Assembly: GCF_035083965.1 (NCBI RefSeq)
Contig: NC_089724.1
Span: 7,356,501 to 7,420,500, forward strand
Length of the DNA stretch: 64,000 nt
Source: Branchiostoma lanceolatum
Taxonomy: Eukaryota; Chordata; Leptocardii; Amphioxiformes; Branchiostomatidae
Reading direction: 5' to 3'
Shown piece by piece: positions 1 through 10,896 of the stretch (position 1 is its first letter; every line of letters starts with the position of its first letter). Position numbers and translations under genes: made by a program. Under the pieces are notes generated by a model, which made no database searches, had not been told where the DNA came from, and was given only the letters and a program-made list of their open reading frames with translations.

Positions 1-985
1 TCATTTGAATGCTTTTTGTTGAAATTAAAACGAGCTTTTAAAAAAAGCTGGCGTTTCGGCTACGTTTATAAGTGTGAATTGTCTTTTCCCTTTACTTGAA
101 GTAAAATCTGCCAGAGGAAGTCACTCAAGGGCTGTTCAGTCTATAAGAAAAATTGTCATTTTGGGAAATGAGTACTGTTTTAATAGAGAAAGGCAGATTG
201 GGGAAAGCAATTTTGAAGTTACGTCACTTAACTTAAGTGCTTTTGAAAAAGCTGGTCTTGGCCTACAACTTGTACTTATTTGTAAAATGTATAATAGGCT
301 CATTATAAAAGCTATCAATGTAATTATGTACATGGCACGCAATAAAACATAAAATTTGAAAAAGCACCATTGAATCATCAGCACTATGGTAATTAAGTGA
401 AATAGAAGTTCATAACAGCTAAGGTTCTATCTAAAATGACTACCAAATGTCAAACAAATCAACAGCTACCTCATCCGTATTATTCTGGTTTCCGCATTTA
501 CAACATTTCTTCCTTATTTTCCTGGGTAATTTTGCTAAAATTCATGAAAATTCCCATAGTTTTGTGCCGAGGGGCGCCACTTTCCACGTCCGTGTTGTCT
601 GAATGAAGTCGATACTGAACAATGGAGCATTTGCTACTGTAACAAAGAATCGCTGTTTTGCAAACAACATCAAGAGCCTCTGTTTACATCGGGGATAGAA
701 GTTTAGTGGCGAGTGTTTTGCAAGAATCATCTTACCGCGCATAGGAGCCGCTGCACGGTATTTTCCATTACAATGAACAGAAAAATTCGAATGCCGGGTT
801 TGGAATCTATGAAGTCCTGTTCATAAGACAAAGGCCTTGTATATATTAAATGAATATTTAAAAATAACAAATATAAAATATTTCTTTATTTATCAATGAA
901 AAAAAATGATATTCATAAATATGATATTGATAGATTAATATAATATCAATATATATTTTTGATATTCAATATCTAAAAAGAAAAA
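1..985. other. Gene-free left edge, AT-rich at its end
   Basis: I see no exon with similarity to a known family and no long conserved frame here. The last 150 bases (about 838-985) are strongly AT-rich with short self-complementary words such as AATATCAATATAT, and end in an A-run that forms the terminator side of the tRNA-like element next to it. The short open frames on both strands look like chance. Confidence 0.5.
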
Positions 986-987
986 AA

Positions 988-1062
988 AATCCATGCACGG
1001 AGACGAACCCGGATCTTCTGGGTCCGAAGTGCTTCGCGTTGCCAGATCGGCCAAGCTGCGGT
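988..1062 (-). repeat. tRNA-Arg-like pseudogene or SINE head
   Basis: Read on the minus strand, this has a recognisable A box (TTGGCCGATCTGGCAA, 1039-1054) and B box (GGTTCGTCTCC, 999-1009) at tRNA spacing. The anticodon-loop region CACTTCGGACCCAGAAGAT resembles tRNA-Arg(UCG). A run of T follows immediately, as expected for a Pol III terminator. The acceptor and T stems do not pair well, so this is more likely a decayed tRNA copy or tRNA-derived SINE than a working tRNA. Confidence 0.55.
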
Positions 1063-1064
1063 AC

Positions 1065-2265
1065 GTAACTATTCACTCTGGACGTAATGCTATAACCTCA
1101 CTATATGGTATCATTTATGCCGATTTTTGGTCGTTTTCTTGACGAAATCATTTTTTTTCTTCTGCAATCTTGTGGAATAGATGTAATATGGTCATTTTTC
1201 AGGATATCAAAGTCCGAAACCACAATGCAATGATATTTCCGAACAGTTGTAGCAGTTACATGCGGTCGCCGTCCTGTGTCACATGCAAATCTAGCCTGCC
1301 TGCATTTTCGTGCTCTCTTGCCATATAAGGCAACGGCTATACAAGGATTTGAGAACGTATTGCCATATAAGGTCTTATTGTGTGCGACACAGTGTTGAAC
1401 CAAGCTTCCCTGGTTCCTTCCTCCTTGCTTGAAGGTAAAAGCCAGGACAATGCGTTCCGGCGCGCATGCGCCGAAACGCAAAAAGGCCAGGTAGTGACAA
1501 ATTTAAAGGGAGAAAAGCCTATAATGATATGGTCTGACATCTTGGATTTTGACAAATAATTTTATCATAAAATTAGTATGATTTATACATATTAAAACAA
1601 TAAAAGTTAAATCAAGTTACATATGATGTGATTAATGTAGAAATTTATGTGTGGTTTTGCAAGAAAACCTGAAAACTACAAATTTAAGTTAAAAATGAAA
1701 TCAGCAATTTTTGTATAATATGCTTATCAGAAACCAGTTGCCATGGCAACCAAAAAATTGTGATCTAGCATAAACATTATGAAATTGTTGCCAACTAAAT
1801 TCTTGGATTCACCAGTTTGGTGGTTCTAGCATAAGCCATTCAGGAGGTATGCGACATGAAAGTTGGCGCGGACCTCAAAAGCCCTCCCCCGGTCTGAATA
1901 GGGTTACTAAATAGCTCGCTACACCACACTCAAAATGGCAGGCACACCCTTATTTAGGTATTCCCCTCCAGAACATTTGCCCTTGTGGCATTTCATGTTC
2001 TGCTTCAGAATTTTCAAATTCTGACCCAATGATCCAATGGCGGCACTGCTAATCACTCGACAACTGCATGCCACAATGTCAGCTCTGTGTAGGTCAAAGT
2101 CCATCCATGGTGAAAGCATCTTCCCCTTTCTTGCTTCAGAAAAACTGCAACATGAAGATCAAAAAAAGGTCATTGTACGAAATTGTGCCTGTAAAATCTA
2201 CACAAATGTGCTAAAAATGTACACACAGATAAGTGATTGTTTAAGCCTTGAAGACTGTTGTTTTA
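1065..2265. other. Gene-free stretch downstream of the TFIIS-like gene
   Basis: Open frames of up to 126 codons occur on the minus strand (1101-1555), but they overlap each other in different frames and resemble no family I know. The only distinct signal is the RFX-type palindrome at 1737-1750. Confidence 0.4.
1737..1750. promoter_or_regulatory. Perfect RFX X-box palindrome
   Basis: GTTGCCATGGCAAC is a perfect 14-bp palindrome that matches the consensus bound by RFX transcription factors (GTNRCC, short spacer, RGYAAC). RFX sites are typical of ciliary gene promoters. No adjacent promoter is evident, so function is an inference from the motif alone. Confidence 0.4.
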
Positions 2266-5080
2266 TCACAGGCCAATGATGCTGCAATCATGGACATGTT
2301 CTTTAATCTCCAAGCAGATCCAACGGTTGCAAAGACCGTATCCAACTAGCAAGAGAAGCAATAAAAACTTCTCCTGCCAGTTGGATACGGTCTTTGCAAC
2401 CGTTGGATCTGCTTGGAGATTACATGTTTTTACCTTCCATCTGTTGCCACAATCCATACAGAAGACGAATGGCGATGCAATGGGGCCATCTGCTGAGAAA
2501 CCTCGGTACTGTAAGCAAAAAAAAAAAAAACACCTGTCAGCGACTGTCATTTTACCAGATTCTCACATCTGCTTTAGCCATCTTGTGGCTACACTTGTTA
2601 ATCCACTTGAGCATTCAATATGAACTTGAAGTCTTAAAGCTTGTCAATGATTCTTCTGATGTAAATCTAGCAAACATTTTTGCTGTAGACATGCATGACT
2701 AAATCTATGTTGACATCTGTTCCTAGGAGGTATGATGTTAATAGCTAAATTCTTCTTCTTTTCTTCTTGGGTTTTGAGGCTACCAATTTCAACTTGCTGA
2801 AGAATCTGAAGGTTTGGACCGTCACACACCGGGGCATGCCCCTACTCTTTTTCGAAAGATGTGGTGGATCTTTAACGTGCGTGGGGTTACAGTGGCTCTT
2901 CCCAAACACGGGACCTCCATTAAATGCCTATCCGAGGGACGTCCCTTACCTAGGCTAGGTACTCATTAACACCTGAGTGAAGTTAGCAAGGTCGTGCTAA
3001 GTGCCTTTCCCAAGGGCTCAAGATTGGTGACATGGCGGGATTCGAACCCCTGGACCGCTTGGTTCGATCTGAGCCGTTGCGTCATGTGACCCCAGATTGC
3101 ATCGTTTCCTGTAACAGATCTAATTCTTCTCCAAGACTACCTGGTTGTAGCAGCAGTTCTCCCTCCCACAGTTCTCACATTTGAACATGTCCGTCATAAT
3201 CCCGTCAGAGTGGGGAACCTGTCGTCTCTGGATGGACTCCTGTGACACCTGCCGGCGAAACTTCTTCACTTCTTCTGAGGCCATCTCCTGAAATAAGAAA
3301 GGGTGGATTTTCTAACCAAACGCTTTAGCTCAGCAACGTAGGTATGTATTCTGGAAGGTCTAATAATAATTGTACCTAAGTGTCAAGATAGCTTCAAATT
3401 GAATATTTCATCCTTTTAACTCATTTTCATCTATATTATAATGGTGTGCTCTACATTTTGACTATTATTATCAGGTATATGACCACTATAGACACAATTC
3501 TTAAAGGGAAAAATTCAAGGATCGAAAAAAAAAGTGACCACTATACCCAGGGGGCTGCTTATAACACAGACTGGGGACCGCTTATGCAGGTTTGACTGTG
3601 CATGTACACATGTACACACATATGGCATTATGGTGAAGATATAATAGGTGATATTGTATTTGCACCAATTGGTCGAAGTCTTTATCAAGACCAATGTTTT
3701 ACCCTGAATTCCTTACTATTTAGCACATGTAGTACACTGAATTAGCAGTTCAGCACCCCATTCTCTATTGGTTACAGAGTTAGGCAGCAGGGAGAAGGTT
3801 AAATACCTGAGCTGACATGGTAGCTATCTGTAGAGGTGTGATCTCCCCTTGTACCACCCTCCTCCTCAGCTCAGGGTTCCGAGGGTCCTTCAGATTAGCC
3901 GCACGGCTCCGGACCCTGTTCTTGTACTTTGTGCCCGTGTTCTTAAACTCACAGAAGATATGTGAGGCTGATGTTAAGGTTGGATGATTTCAGCGATGTT
4001 AAAGTCTTAAGCAAGAACTTAAGAACTTAATTGTTATTTTTTCCAGCCCCTACCAGAGTTGTTTTAAAAGCAAATCTTTAATCGTGTAATGGGGATGTTA
4101 CTGCAATTAGATAATCTACTTACTTAAGTGTTAAGCAATATATAACTGATTTTCTTTCTTACAACAACTTATCTTGATGTTGACACGTTGATGAAGGTTA
4201 GACATCCAGGTAATAATGACTATGTCAAGTTACTAATAATTTTTAAAGCAACTGGATATGATTTTGGAAACGGTTAGACATTTCAAGTAGCATCCACTAC
4301 ATTTTGTCAGTGACACTGAGCAAGATTTGTTGATGAGCAGGTTTAACACAATGTTGACAACGCAAAAACTTTCTAGATCTTGATTTGACCCATATAAAGG
4401 ATATGATCCTCAATGCTGGTTGCCAGTTCTCTCAGCACCTGCACATTACATGTTTGTGTCTCTGTTTCCAAGGCCTGCACCAGTAGCTGTCTGCATCTTT
4501 CCCTGACTTCATCCAACCTTGGCGGCTCATTTCCTGATGAACATTCCGTACATTTGTCCCCAGTCCTTGGTCTTTCATGAGGAAATTTTTCAGAGCAACT
4601 TGGCCTGACTTTCATACATTCTGAGGACGAGGTCACCTCTACATCCGCCTCTTGCATCAAGGCTGAATTTCCTTCAGGTGGCAAAGAACTTTCACTTATT
4701 TCCGGATCACATCTGTGATTCAGATCTTTGGCACCCTTGGCTTGCGCATGAGAAGGGCACTTTTGTCTGTCCACTGTTGTAATTCTGTTGTCTGAGGTTA
4801 TTTTCTGTGGTGTAAAGTCATTTTGAAGACTAGAACAACTTTCTACATAGGGTTTATTAACATTGTCTGATGCATTGGCTTGGAATACTGTCTCTTCATT
4901 GGACACTACAATTGTGTCACCTTTCCCACAAGAACCAAGGGCATCGTTCTTCTCTTCTTCATCATCAATGTGCACTTCCCACGAGGCACTGCTTCTCTTG
5001 AACTTGACTTTGACATGAGGATGACTTGGGGAAGATTGGTTTTCAACTAGACCTGGGGAATCTTCAGGACTTTCAGCCAT
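2266..5080 (-). CDS. TFIIS-family transcription elongation factor-like protein, 4 exons
   Basis: Exons on the minus strand: 5080-4390, 3967-3807, 3287-3141 and 2508-2266. Introns are GT-AG and phases close (1, 0, 0), giving about 413 residues. The ATG at 5080 follows an in-frame stop nine codons upstream. Residues 1-190 are polar and look disordered. The TFIIS central domain starts near residue 191 (VRERCRQLLVQALE) and continues with TKYKNRVRSRAANLKDPRNP and EMASEEVKKFRR. The zinc ribbon follows: FKCENCGRENCCYNQ, then FVFCMDCGNRWK. The family helps backtracked RNA polymerase II by stimulating transcript cleavage. Two oddities stand out. The ribbon's acidic loop reads SADGP where TFIIS has SADEP, so the conserved Glu is Gly. 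No N-terminal LW domain is seen. The usual C-terminus comes just after NRWK, but here the frame runs on through a palindrome (2304-2422), or a splice at WK|gtaaaa leads to an exon I cannot identify. Relatives are TCEA and TCEANC; which one is uncertain. Confidence 0.85.
2304..2422. repeat. 119-bp near-perfect palindrome at the TFIIS-like 3' end
   Basis: The 44-base arms 2304-2347 and 2379-2422 are exact reverse complements. The 31-base spacer is itself nearly self-complementary (CAAGAGAAG against CTTCTCCTG), so the whole segment can fold into one long hairpin. It begins about 10 bases beyond the zinc-ribbon codons on the minus strand. It may be a fold-back insertion, a 3'-UTR hairpin or an assembly artefact. 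Confidence 0.85.
2806..3096 (-). repeat. tRNA-headed SINE, family 1 copy A (near full length)
   Basis: Inside the last intron of the TFIIS-like gene. Read on the minus strand, it starts with a tRNA-like head (GGTTCGAATCCCGCCATG near 3035-3060). A conserved central block CCCTTGGGAAAGGCACTTA follows, then CACTCAGGTGTTAATGAGTA, then a tail that includes AAAAAGAGTAGGGGCATGCC. The same three-part order recurs at 15475, 32205, 40445 and 62406, which defines the family. Confidence 0.8.
3732..3803. repeat. Short TTAA-ended element, partial copy
   Basis: Shares TATTGGTTACAGAGTTAGGC and GCAGGGAGAAGGTTAA with 57357-57437; a more diverged copy is at 8117-8200. The fullest copy runs from TTAACCTT to AAGGTTAA, about 80 bp, as a very small MITE with TTAA ends would. 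This copy abuts the 5' splice site of the second TFIIS-like exon (exon end 3807). Confidence 0.5.
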
Positions 5081-6515
5081 AACTGTTGTTGTTGTCCTTG
5101 TTTTATGTTATTATAATATCTCGCTAGACATGGTCGCTTCCAGGGCCTGGGGTTCACTTACCTTATGTCAAAGTTTTCGTCGATAATCTCTCTTGGTATC
5201 TAACTCTTGGTGACTTAGGAGTTGAATAAATCAAAGGTTCAAACAAAATTGTCCGTTTTCCATCGCGTCTTAGGCATTATAAGCTATAACTTAGTACAAG
5301 CCAAATAAGAAAGGTTTTGAGCACCCGGCAGTGCAAACCAATGAGGTTATTTTAACCTTGTGCAAACTACATTCACAAACAGCATGAGACCCTATTATAT
5401 AAATACAAATGTTGTTGTTTTTTGGAGGGGGAGGGGGGCTAAACTTAGTCGAAAAACTGAAATCCAAGTCCAAATCCAAGCAGTAATGTTACGAACCTAC
5501 ACTTTTCACACCATGTTTTTGTAGTATCATCAACAGAAGGGCTTGCATCGCCTATGTAGGAGCCACTATCAAAGTAAACACTTTAGACCCCCAACCTTCT
5601 CAAATTTCTCTGTGTCCGTCAAAACCATTATTCCGTTCGCGCCATAGGTCACAGAGGTTAACAGACGAGTTTAAAATGTAAAATGGGGATATATTCTGAA
5701 AATGAGTGCATTGCAACCAAAATAAAGCCTTAAAGACACACAATGAAAGATAAAGTTTGATATAAAAGTGTTATTAAGTCTTTGGTCATCATAGGATTGT
5801 TTCTGATGTACTTTGTAAGCTGATTTTGATGTGTAGGTTTTATGAAACCCCTATATATTTTGGAATTATCCACCATCTGCAGAACGAACAATCATGGCGG
5901 CGGAAAGTTGTACGACGGTGGGTTCGCAGGTTTGTTCACCTTTTAACGTATCTTTGAGGAAACTTTGTGCAAGAAGTTTCCACTGAAAACATTCTATAAG
6001 GTATAAAAATTCATTTGCATGCCTTTTTGGTGGTTGGTCTTCGCTCACTCTTGCGAAAACGGCGATTTTGTGTGGAGAGAACTTTGCCAAAGAATCGGCC
6101 AACATGTCTTGAGGCCATGAGCTACTGGTAGGTCAAGTTTATATATATATCATCAACAGAATCGATAACTGCTGGTTTTAAGGCTTAAAGATGATAGTTG
6201 AGAAGCTTAAGCATCCTATCTTAGATTGTACATATGGTGACATAGTTCCAAGCGTTAGCTGCTTGTCTTTAAAAGGGCTGTGGGCGGGGCAACTGAAAAC
6301 AGGCTAACTTTGCAACTGATATGTTTCGCCATGATATGATATGTCATCAAAGGTCCTATTTTGTTTTTCTTCTGTCATGACCATATTTGCAGAATCATGG
6401 CTGTGCCCAATGTCAGCAGTTATGATTATTTTTCATGATTCTTCAGGACGAACTTTGTACTAGTTTGGTTGCTATTGCCTACCACATGTATCATGTTTGT
6501 TTGTGACCTATTTAA
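5081..6515. promoter_or_regulatory. Divergent upstream region between the TFIIS-like and BTB genes
   Basis: The two genes point away from each other, so their promoters should lie here. On the minus strand a good 5' splice site (AAG|GTAAGTG) occurs at about 5160. On the plus strand an ATG in the Kozak-like context AATCATGGCGGCGG (5894) opens a short frame that meets a possible donor at CGCAG|GTTTGT (5929), the form of a 5' leader exon for the BTB gene. Between them I see only short unrelated frames. Transcription start sites cannot be placed from sequence alone. Confidence 0.35.
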
Positions 6516-6870
6516 TTGTTATTCTTCGGACAGGCGATAGTGTCTGCTGAAAAGACTCCTGACCACCGATGCCATCCAAAAGTGACCTCACCGAGCCATT
6601 GACACAGATATATCTTAAGACGTAGTTTGATAAAGGAGAAAGATGCCATTGTGACAGTGGGTTGAAGAAGAGACAGATAAGGAGTGGTCTAAACTGGAAG
6701 AACATCCTACCTGACCATAAACTCTACTGTACTCTACCGCACTGAAAAGAAGAAAAACAATTGTTTTTCTTTGGACAGGCGATAGTGTCTGCTGAAAAGA
6801 CTCCTGACCAATGCCATCCAAAAATGACCTCACATTGACACAGATATATCTTTAGACGTAGTTCGATAAA
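6516..6870 (+). repeat. Duplicated leader segment upstream of the BTB gene
   Basis: Two copies, 6516-6634 and 6759-6870, lie about 242 bp apart in direct orientation. Each carries a plausible 3' splice site (TTCTTCGGACAG and TTTCTTTGGACAG, both followed by GCGATAGTGTC). Each also carries a short upstream reading frame starting ATGCCATCCAAAA, of 18 codons in copy one and 14 in copy two. The second copy ends 10 bases before the BTB start codon. They look like alternative 5'-UTR exons with upstream frames that could lower translation. Confidence 0.65.
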
Positions 6871-6880
6871 GCCAAAAAAA

Positions 6881-8041
6881 ATGACCGCACTGAGGCGAAG
6901 GAGGGGCTCCGAACTTCTTCCGTTGTTGGGGAGGCCAGTAACAGCACCGGATACATTCACGGAGACAACAACCTTCCTCCTAGATGGAAACTTTCTCTTG
7001 TCGTTTCCCTCCCTTCTGCATGCCCCAAAAGTACAGGAAGTGCCAAAATCCAGTCTTCCAGAAATCATTCCTATAGAAGCCTTCGATCAGAACACGCCAA
7101 GGGAAGGGGAAAACTTACACAGAAAAACCTTTCCACAGCCATCAGAGACCTTCCGTCGCGTCCAGGCATCACTGCCCACAATATACCCTACGACAGTGAG
7201 CGTTACACAGGGTGTACAAAATAACAACACGAACAGTAACAATGAAAACAACACAAGTCGTGAGTGTGAAGAACAGTACTCCAGTTCTACAGACCAAGAA
7301 ACTTCTGACTTTGAAGACAAGACGCAGAAACAAGACAGCCACACGCCGTTGTTTCCCTGGTTAAGCAGCGAGGGTGAAGATACTTTCGAACCAGACGCGG
7401 GGAGACAAGTAGCTTCAGCCGGTAGCTTAATCGGTAGAAGCGCCGACTCTGACATCCAATCCCCCCTGCCCCTCCTCCTGAGAAGACGTAAAAGCTACGA
7501 CCAGTTACGACCAAAGTCCTGCCTCCACAAAAGATGGCGAATGCTCGGCGACGGCCACAAGAGAACTCACAAAAAGATCAAAGTCAACTCACTCCTAACC
7601 AAACTATCGGATGTTGAAATCCATGTTGATGAGTACATCTTTCTCTCGTGTAGGGATGTCCTATCGACGCACAGCGACTTTTTCAAGGCTATGTTTTCGT
7701 CGGGAATGCGGGAGAGCCTTGAAGGCAAGGTCACCCTCCATGGCCCCCTGGCTTCCATGTTCAAAGTGTTGTATGACTACATGCATGGTGAGGCACTTCA
7801 ACTAACAGGAGACAACGCTCAGAAAGTGTTTGAAACAGCCGACTTCCTACAAATGACGGAAGCGGTGGACTTGTGCATAGATTACATGCAGGACAACCTT
7901 GACACTAAGAACTGTCTGGATGCGCTGCAGCTAGGGGAGATATACACTGCTACCAGGATCAAGAGCGTGGTCTACTCATTCATAGACGATGAGTTTGTGG
8001 AAAAATTTATGAAGATAACACCATTCGAGTTTGACGGGTGA
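6881..8041 (+). CDS. BTB-BACK domain protein, single exon, no Kelch repeats
   Basis: 386 residues, starting at the ATG after AAAAAAAA. Residues 1-235 are rich in Ser, Thr, Asn and Arg, with an Asn-rich patch near 110-125, and look disordered. The BTB/POZ fold spans about 236-336: DVEIHVDEYIFLSCRDVLST, then SDFFKAMFSSGMRES, then the YDYMHGEALQLTGDNAQKVF helices and the ADFLQM motif. The start of a BACK domain follows (LDTKNCLDALQLGEIYTATR). BTB proteins dimerise and often act as Cullin-3 adaptors. Usual KLHL proteins go on to six Kelch repeats, but here the frame stops at TGA 8039-8041 and a poly(A) signal follows at 8876, so this form ends inside BACK. A splice at ACGG|GTGATT into unseen exons cannot be excluded. 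No specific orthologue is recognised. Confidence 0.8.
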   Translation: MTALRRRRGSELLPLLGRPVTAPDTFTETTTFLLDGNFLLSFPSLLHAPKVQEVPKSSLPEIIPIEAFDQNTPREGENLHRKTFPQPSETFRRVQASLPTIYPTTVSVTQGVQNNNTNSNNENNTSRECEEQYSSSTDQETSDFEDKTQKQDSHTPLFPWLSSEGEDTFEPDAGRQVASAGSLIGRSADSDIQSPLPLLLRRRKSYDQLRPKSCLHKRWRMLGDGHKRTHKKIKVNSLLTKLSDVEIHVDEYIFLSCRDVLSTHSDFFKAMFSSGMRESLEGKVTLHGPLASMFKVLYDYMHGEALQLTGDNAQKVFETADFLQMTEAVDLCIDYMQDNLDTKNCLDALQLGEIYTATRIKSVVYSFIDDEFVEKFMKITPFEFDG

Positions 8042-8900
8042 TTGGAGTTGTCAGGGTACTTGTCTCCATCTTTAAATTTTTTCCATCCAACGCATTGTTT
8101 GGGAACCAATGTTGTTAACCTTTGGCACACTGAAGTAGCCGTTTGGTACCCAATCCCCTATTTTGAAAGTTAAAGAGGTAGACAGCTGGGAAAAGGATTA
8201 AATATCTGTTGTTAAATCTGTCATTTTGAGCTTACAAAAATATATCCATGACATGTCATAATTTACAATTTAATGCTTTTGAGAAAATGGAGGAATTATC
8301 TTGAGTTGTCTTGACATACTAAAAGTAACTTGCTTTTATCAAACATATCATGATATTGATTTTGTTTACTGTCAGAAAGTGTCATGGCTAAATTGACCAA
8401 TCATCATCATACAGTCTATGTCAGCTATACATATCAATGTGTTATGATGTCGTGCAGTCATTGTTGCTTTGCTTGCTCATATTTGTCATGATGTGGAAAA
8501 AAGTTTTTGCTGTGAATTTGTGCCAAATGATATATTTTCCAGTGTCTGCTGTTTTTATGTAATATAATGTATTTTTCTACTGTATCTTATATATTTTTGC
8601 CATGGTTATTGTTTGTTATTGTGACAAAAGCAAAAGTCATGACAGTCTTATGGTAAAAAAAAAAGTCAGCTATAATGTACATACATGTACATTGGTTGAT
8701 ATGCCTTTATGAAAAGATTTCTGTTTGTTGCCAAAATTCCAGTTCATATCAGAATGTGCCAATTGCAAGTTTCTAAAGCCTTTGGAATAATTTGTCTCTA
8801 CCATGGTTAACTGCTGTACATTGCTAAATGCCATACATATGCTTTACATGTGTTATGAGAGTGACTTAAAGCCATAATAAAAGTGACATTTCAGCTTGGC
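8042..8900 (+). other. Probable 3' UTR of the BTB gene
   Basis: AT-rich, without coding potential, and ending shortly after an AATAAA signal at 8876-8881. It includes a diverged copy of the short TTAA-ended element (8117-8200). Confidence 0.55.
8876..8881 (+). terminator. Polyadenylation signal AATAAA for the BTB gene
   Basis: A canonical hexamer about 835 bases after the BTB stop codon, on the same strand. Few competing signals lie between. Confidence 0.5.
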
Positions 8901-8934
8901 CTACTATCAACATCCGACTTCGTTTTTTGTTTCA

Positions 8935-9150
8935 AGGCATCCTCAGTTGAGGTGAAGCATGATGCTTTTTCAAGTAACTAGTGGTAGTGCAATCTAGTCG
9001 CTACGACTACGCCAAGCAAATCGGGTCACCCCTACTCTTCTTGATAAGTGTGTTGGGTTCTTTTGCGTGCAGAGGTTTGACGCTTGAGGCTAATCGGAAA
9101 TGACGAATGCTATCCCTTACAACATGTCCGAGCTGGAGTCGACTAGTCAC
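8935..9150 (-). repeat. SINE family 2, partial copy
   Basis: Matches the longer copy at 19310-19665 through the words GATGAAGCATGATGCTTTTT, AAGTGTGTTGGGTTCTTTT and ACAACATGTCCGAGCTGGAG. The tRNA-like head present in the longer copy is missing here. It shares the AAGTGT/GTGGGTTCTTTT block with SINE family 1, so the two families are related by module. Confidence 0.65.
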
Positions 9151-9773
9151 TTGAGATAAATATATGACAAAATCATATATCACTTCCCTTAATATAATGT
9201 GCTTGTTTATTCCAGAAATACCAACATCTTGTGTGAAAATCACAGTCAATGATTTCTATTCTTTGACTAATACACTGACTTTCTAAAACAAAGTTTTCCC
9301 ATTCAGGTACATTTGTTACTAATTGAAATTTTTATGTGCTATATCATAATATATGTTGTGCAATAGTGCATTGGTGAACATTGTTTACTGACCTCGCATA
9401 CATTGTACATCATAGAATTACAAAGGAGATGACAAAATCAGCCTGATATAGATAAATGTATTTTAGAACTTTAACTTAGAACTCCAAAACATTGCAAAAT
9501 GACTTTATGTTCAAACTAACAGTTCAAGAAGTGTGTTCTAACAAAAATAAATACAATGTTGTGTATGATGAACACAAAACAGAAGAACATGGAAGAATGG
9601 TGACTTAAGCTCACTATAAACACTACAATGCTTGAGGTATTGTGGTGAAAAAAAGGACACTAATTCTACTGTAAGCCACAAGCTTTTGCAGCTGCAGGTT
9701 AGTCTGATATGTAGTTCATACGTCTATTTAAAGCCATCCAAGTATTAGTAATTTGAACAAACATCGATAGAAA

Positions 9774-10150
9774 AATTTGAACCACAAACTGGTTTCATCG
9801 TAGGCAGAATTTTGCTCACAAATTGTCATTACGAACGAACGTACGTAAAGAATTGAACATGTTCCATGAACGGTGTCTAACGGGTATTCACTTCCCGCGG
9901 GCGGCCCGGCACCCACACACATGTCGTCAAACGTTTCCGGATATCGCTATACAATGTCCCTTCCTAAGTTGCATATAATACAAAAAAAAGGCTTATTTTG
10001 TACTTATCTATCGTAAATCAGTCAGATTCTTCCAGGTTCGGGGGAATGTTGGTCAAATGCATTATTATTCTTTACCGACGTGCGCGGTGACATAAAAGTT
10101 TGTGAGCAAAATTCCCCCCTATGACAAAACCACTTTGCGTGGTTCAAATT
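9774..10150. repeat. Inverted-repeat element of about 380 bp
   Basis: The arms 9774-9822 and 10099-10150 are near-perfect reverse complements. They share TTTGAACCAC, a GGTTT block and GAATTTTGCTCACAAA. The interior has a CG-rich patch and no coding frame. This is the layout of a nonautonomous DNA transposon. The flanking 9150-9770 and 10160-10890 hold nothing I can identify. Confidence 0.65.
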
Positions 10151-10896
10151 CATCAAATGAATTGACAGCCTGTGCCATCAACCTTAAGTACTACGTTGTT
10201 GTATAAATTGTATTTTAAGTACTTTGGGGTGGACAAAAAAGGATGAAGGGGGGGATAGAGATAGGAATCAATATCAAGTAGCACAAAAAGGTCTTATATA
10301 AATTAGCAGAAAAATTTAATCTAAAAACTGACAATATGATAATAAATAACAGTGTTGCAAAAATCATCACCCCCAAACCTTCCTAGTCCATACCTTGACT
10401 GCTAAACATCTTTGGCCCAAGGACTTGGCAATTATTGCCACATAGGAGTACATGTCATGTATTATCATACTATTCAACATGTAAATAATTTACTTTTTTT
10501 GCAGAGATATGCTTTCATTTTATTCTGACTAACTAGATTTGGCCACTCAGTGTTGCAAAATATGATTCAATGCAGAAATTTGCACAATCCCTACAACGTG
10601 TATGCACTACTCCACCCTCGACATTTGAAAACAAAATATGTCTGTGAGTCTCCTCATTCACATTAAAAGCAAACAAGATATACAGAAAAATATCACGTAT
10701 CTAAAACGACTTTTTATATCTTATACATCATCATCAGATCATCATATTTATGCTCCTGATAGAAAATATTTTTTTTGCATTTTGGACACACAATAAAATC
10801 TTATTCTTCTTGATATTTCATAGAACGAGACGGAATAACAATGAATCTACCTGTACAACACAGATCTCAGAACTATCATGTACATGTATGTAAACA

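Noticed and set aside
1101..1555. Minus-strand ORFs of 126 and 72 codons
   Set aside because: Overlapping frames, no domain, no splice context and no recognisable homology.
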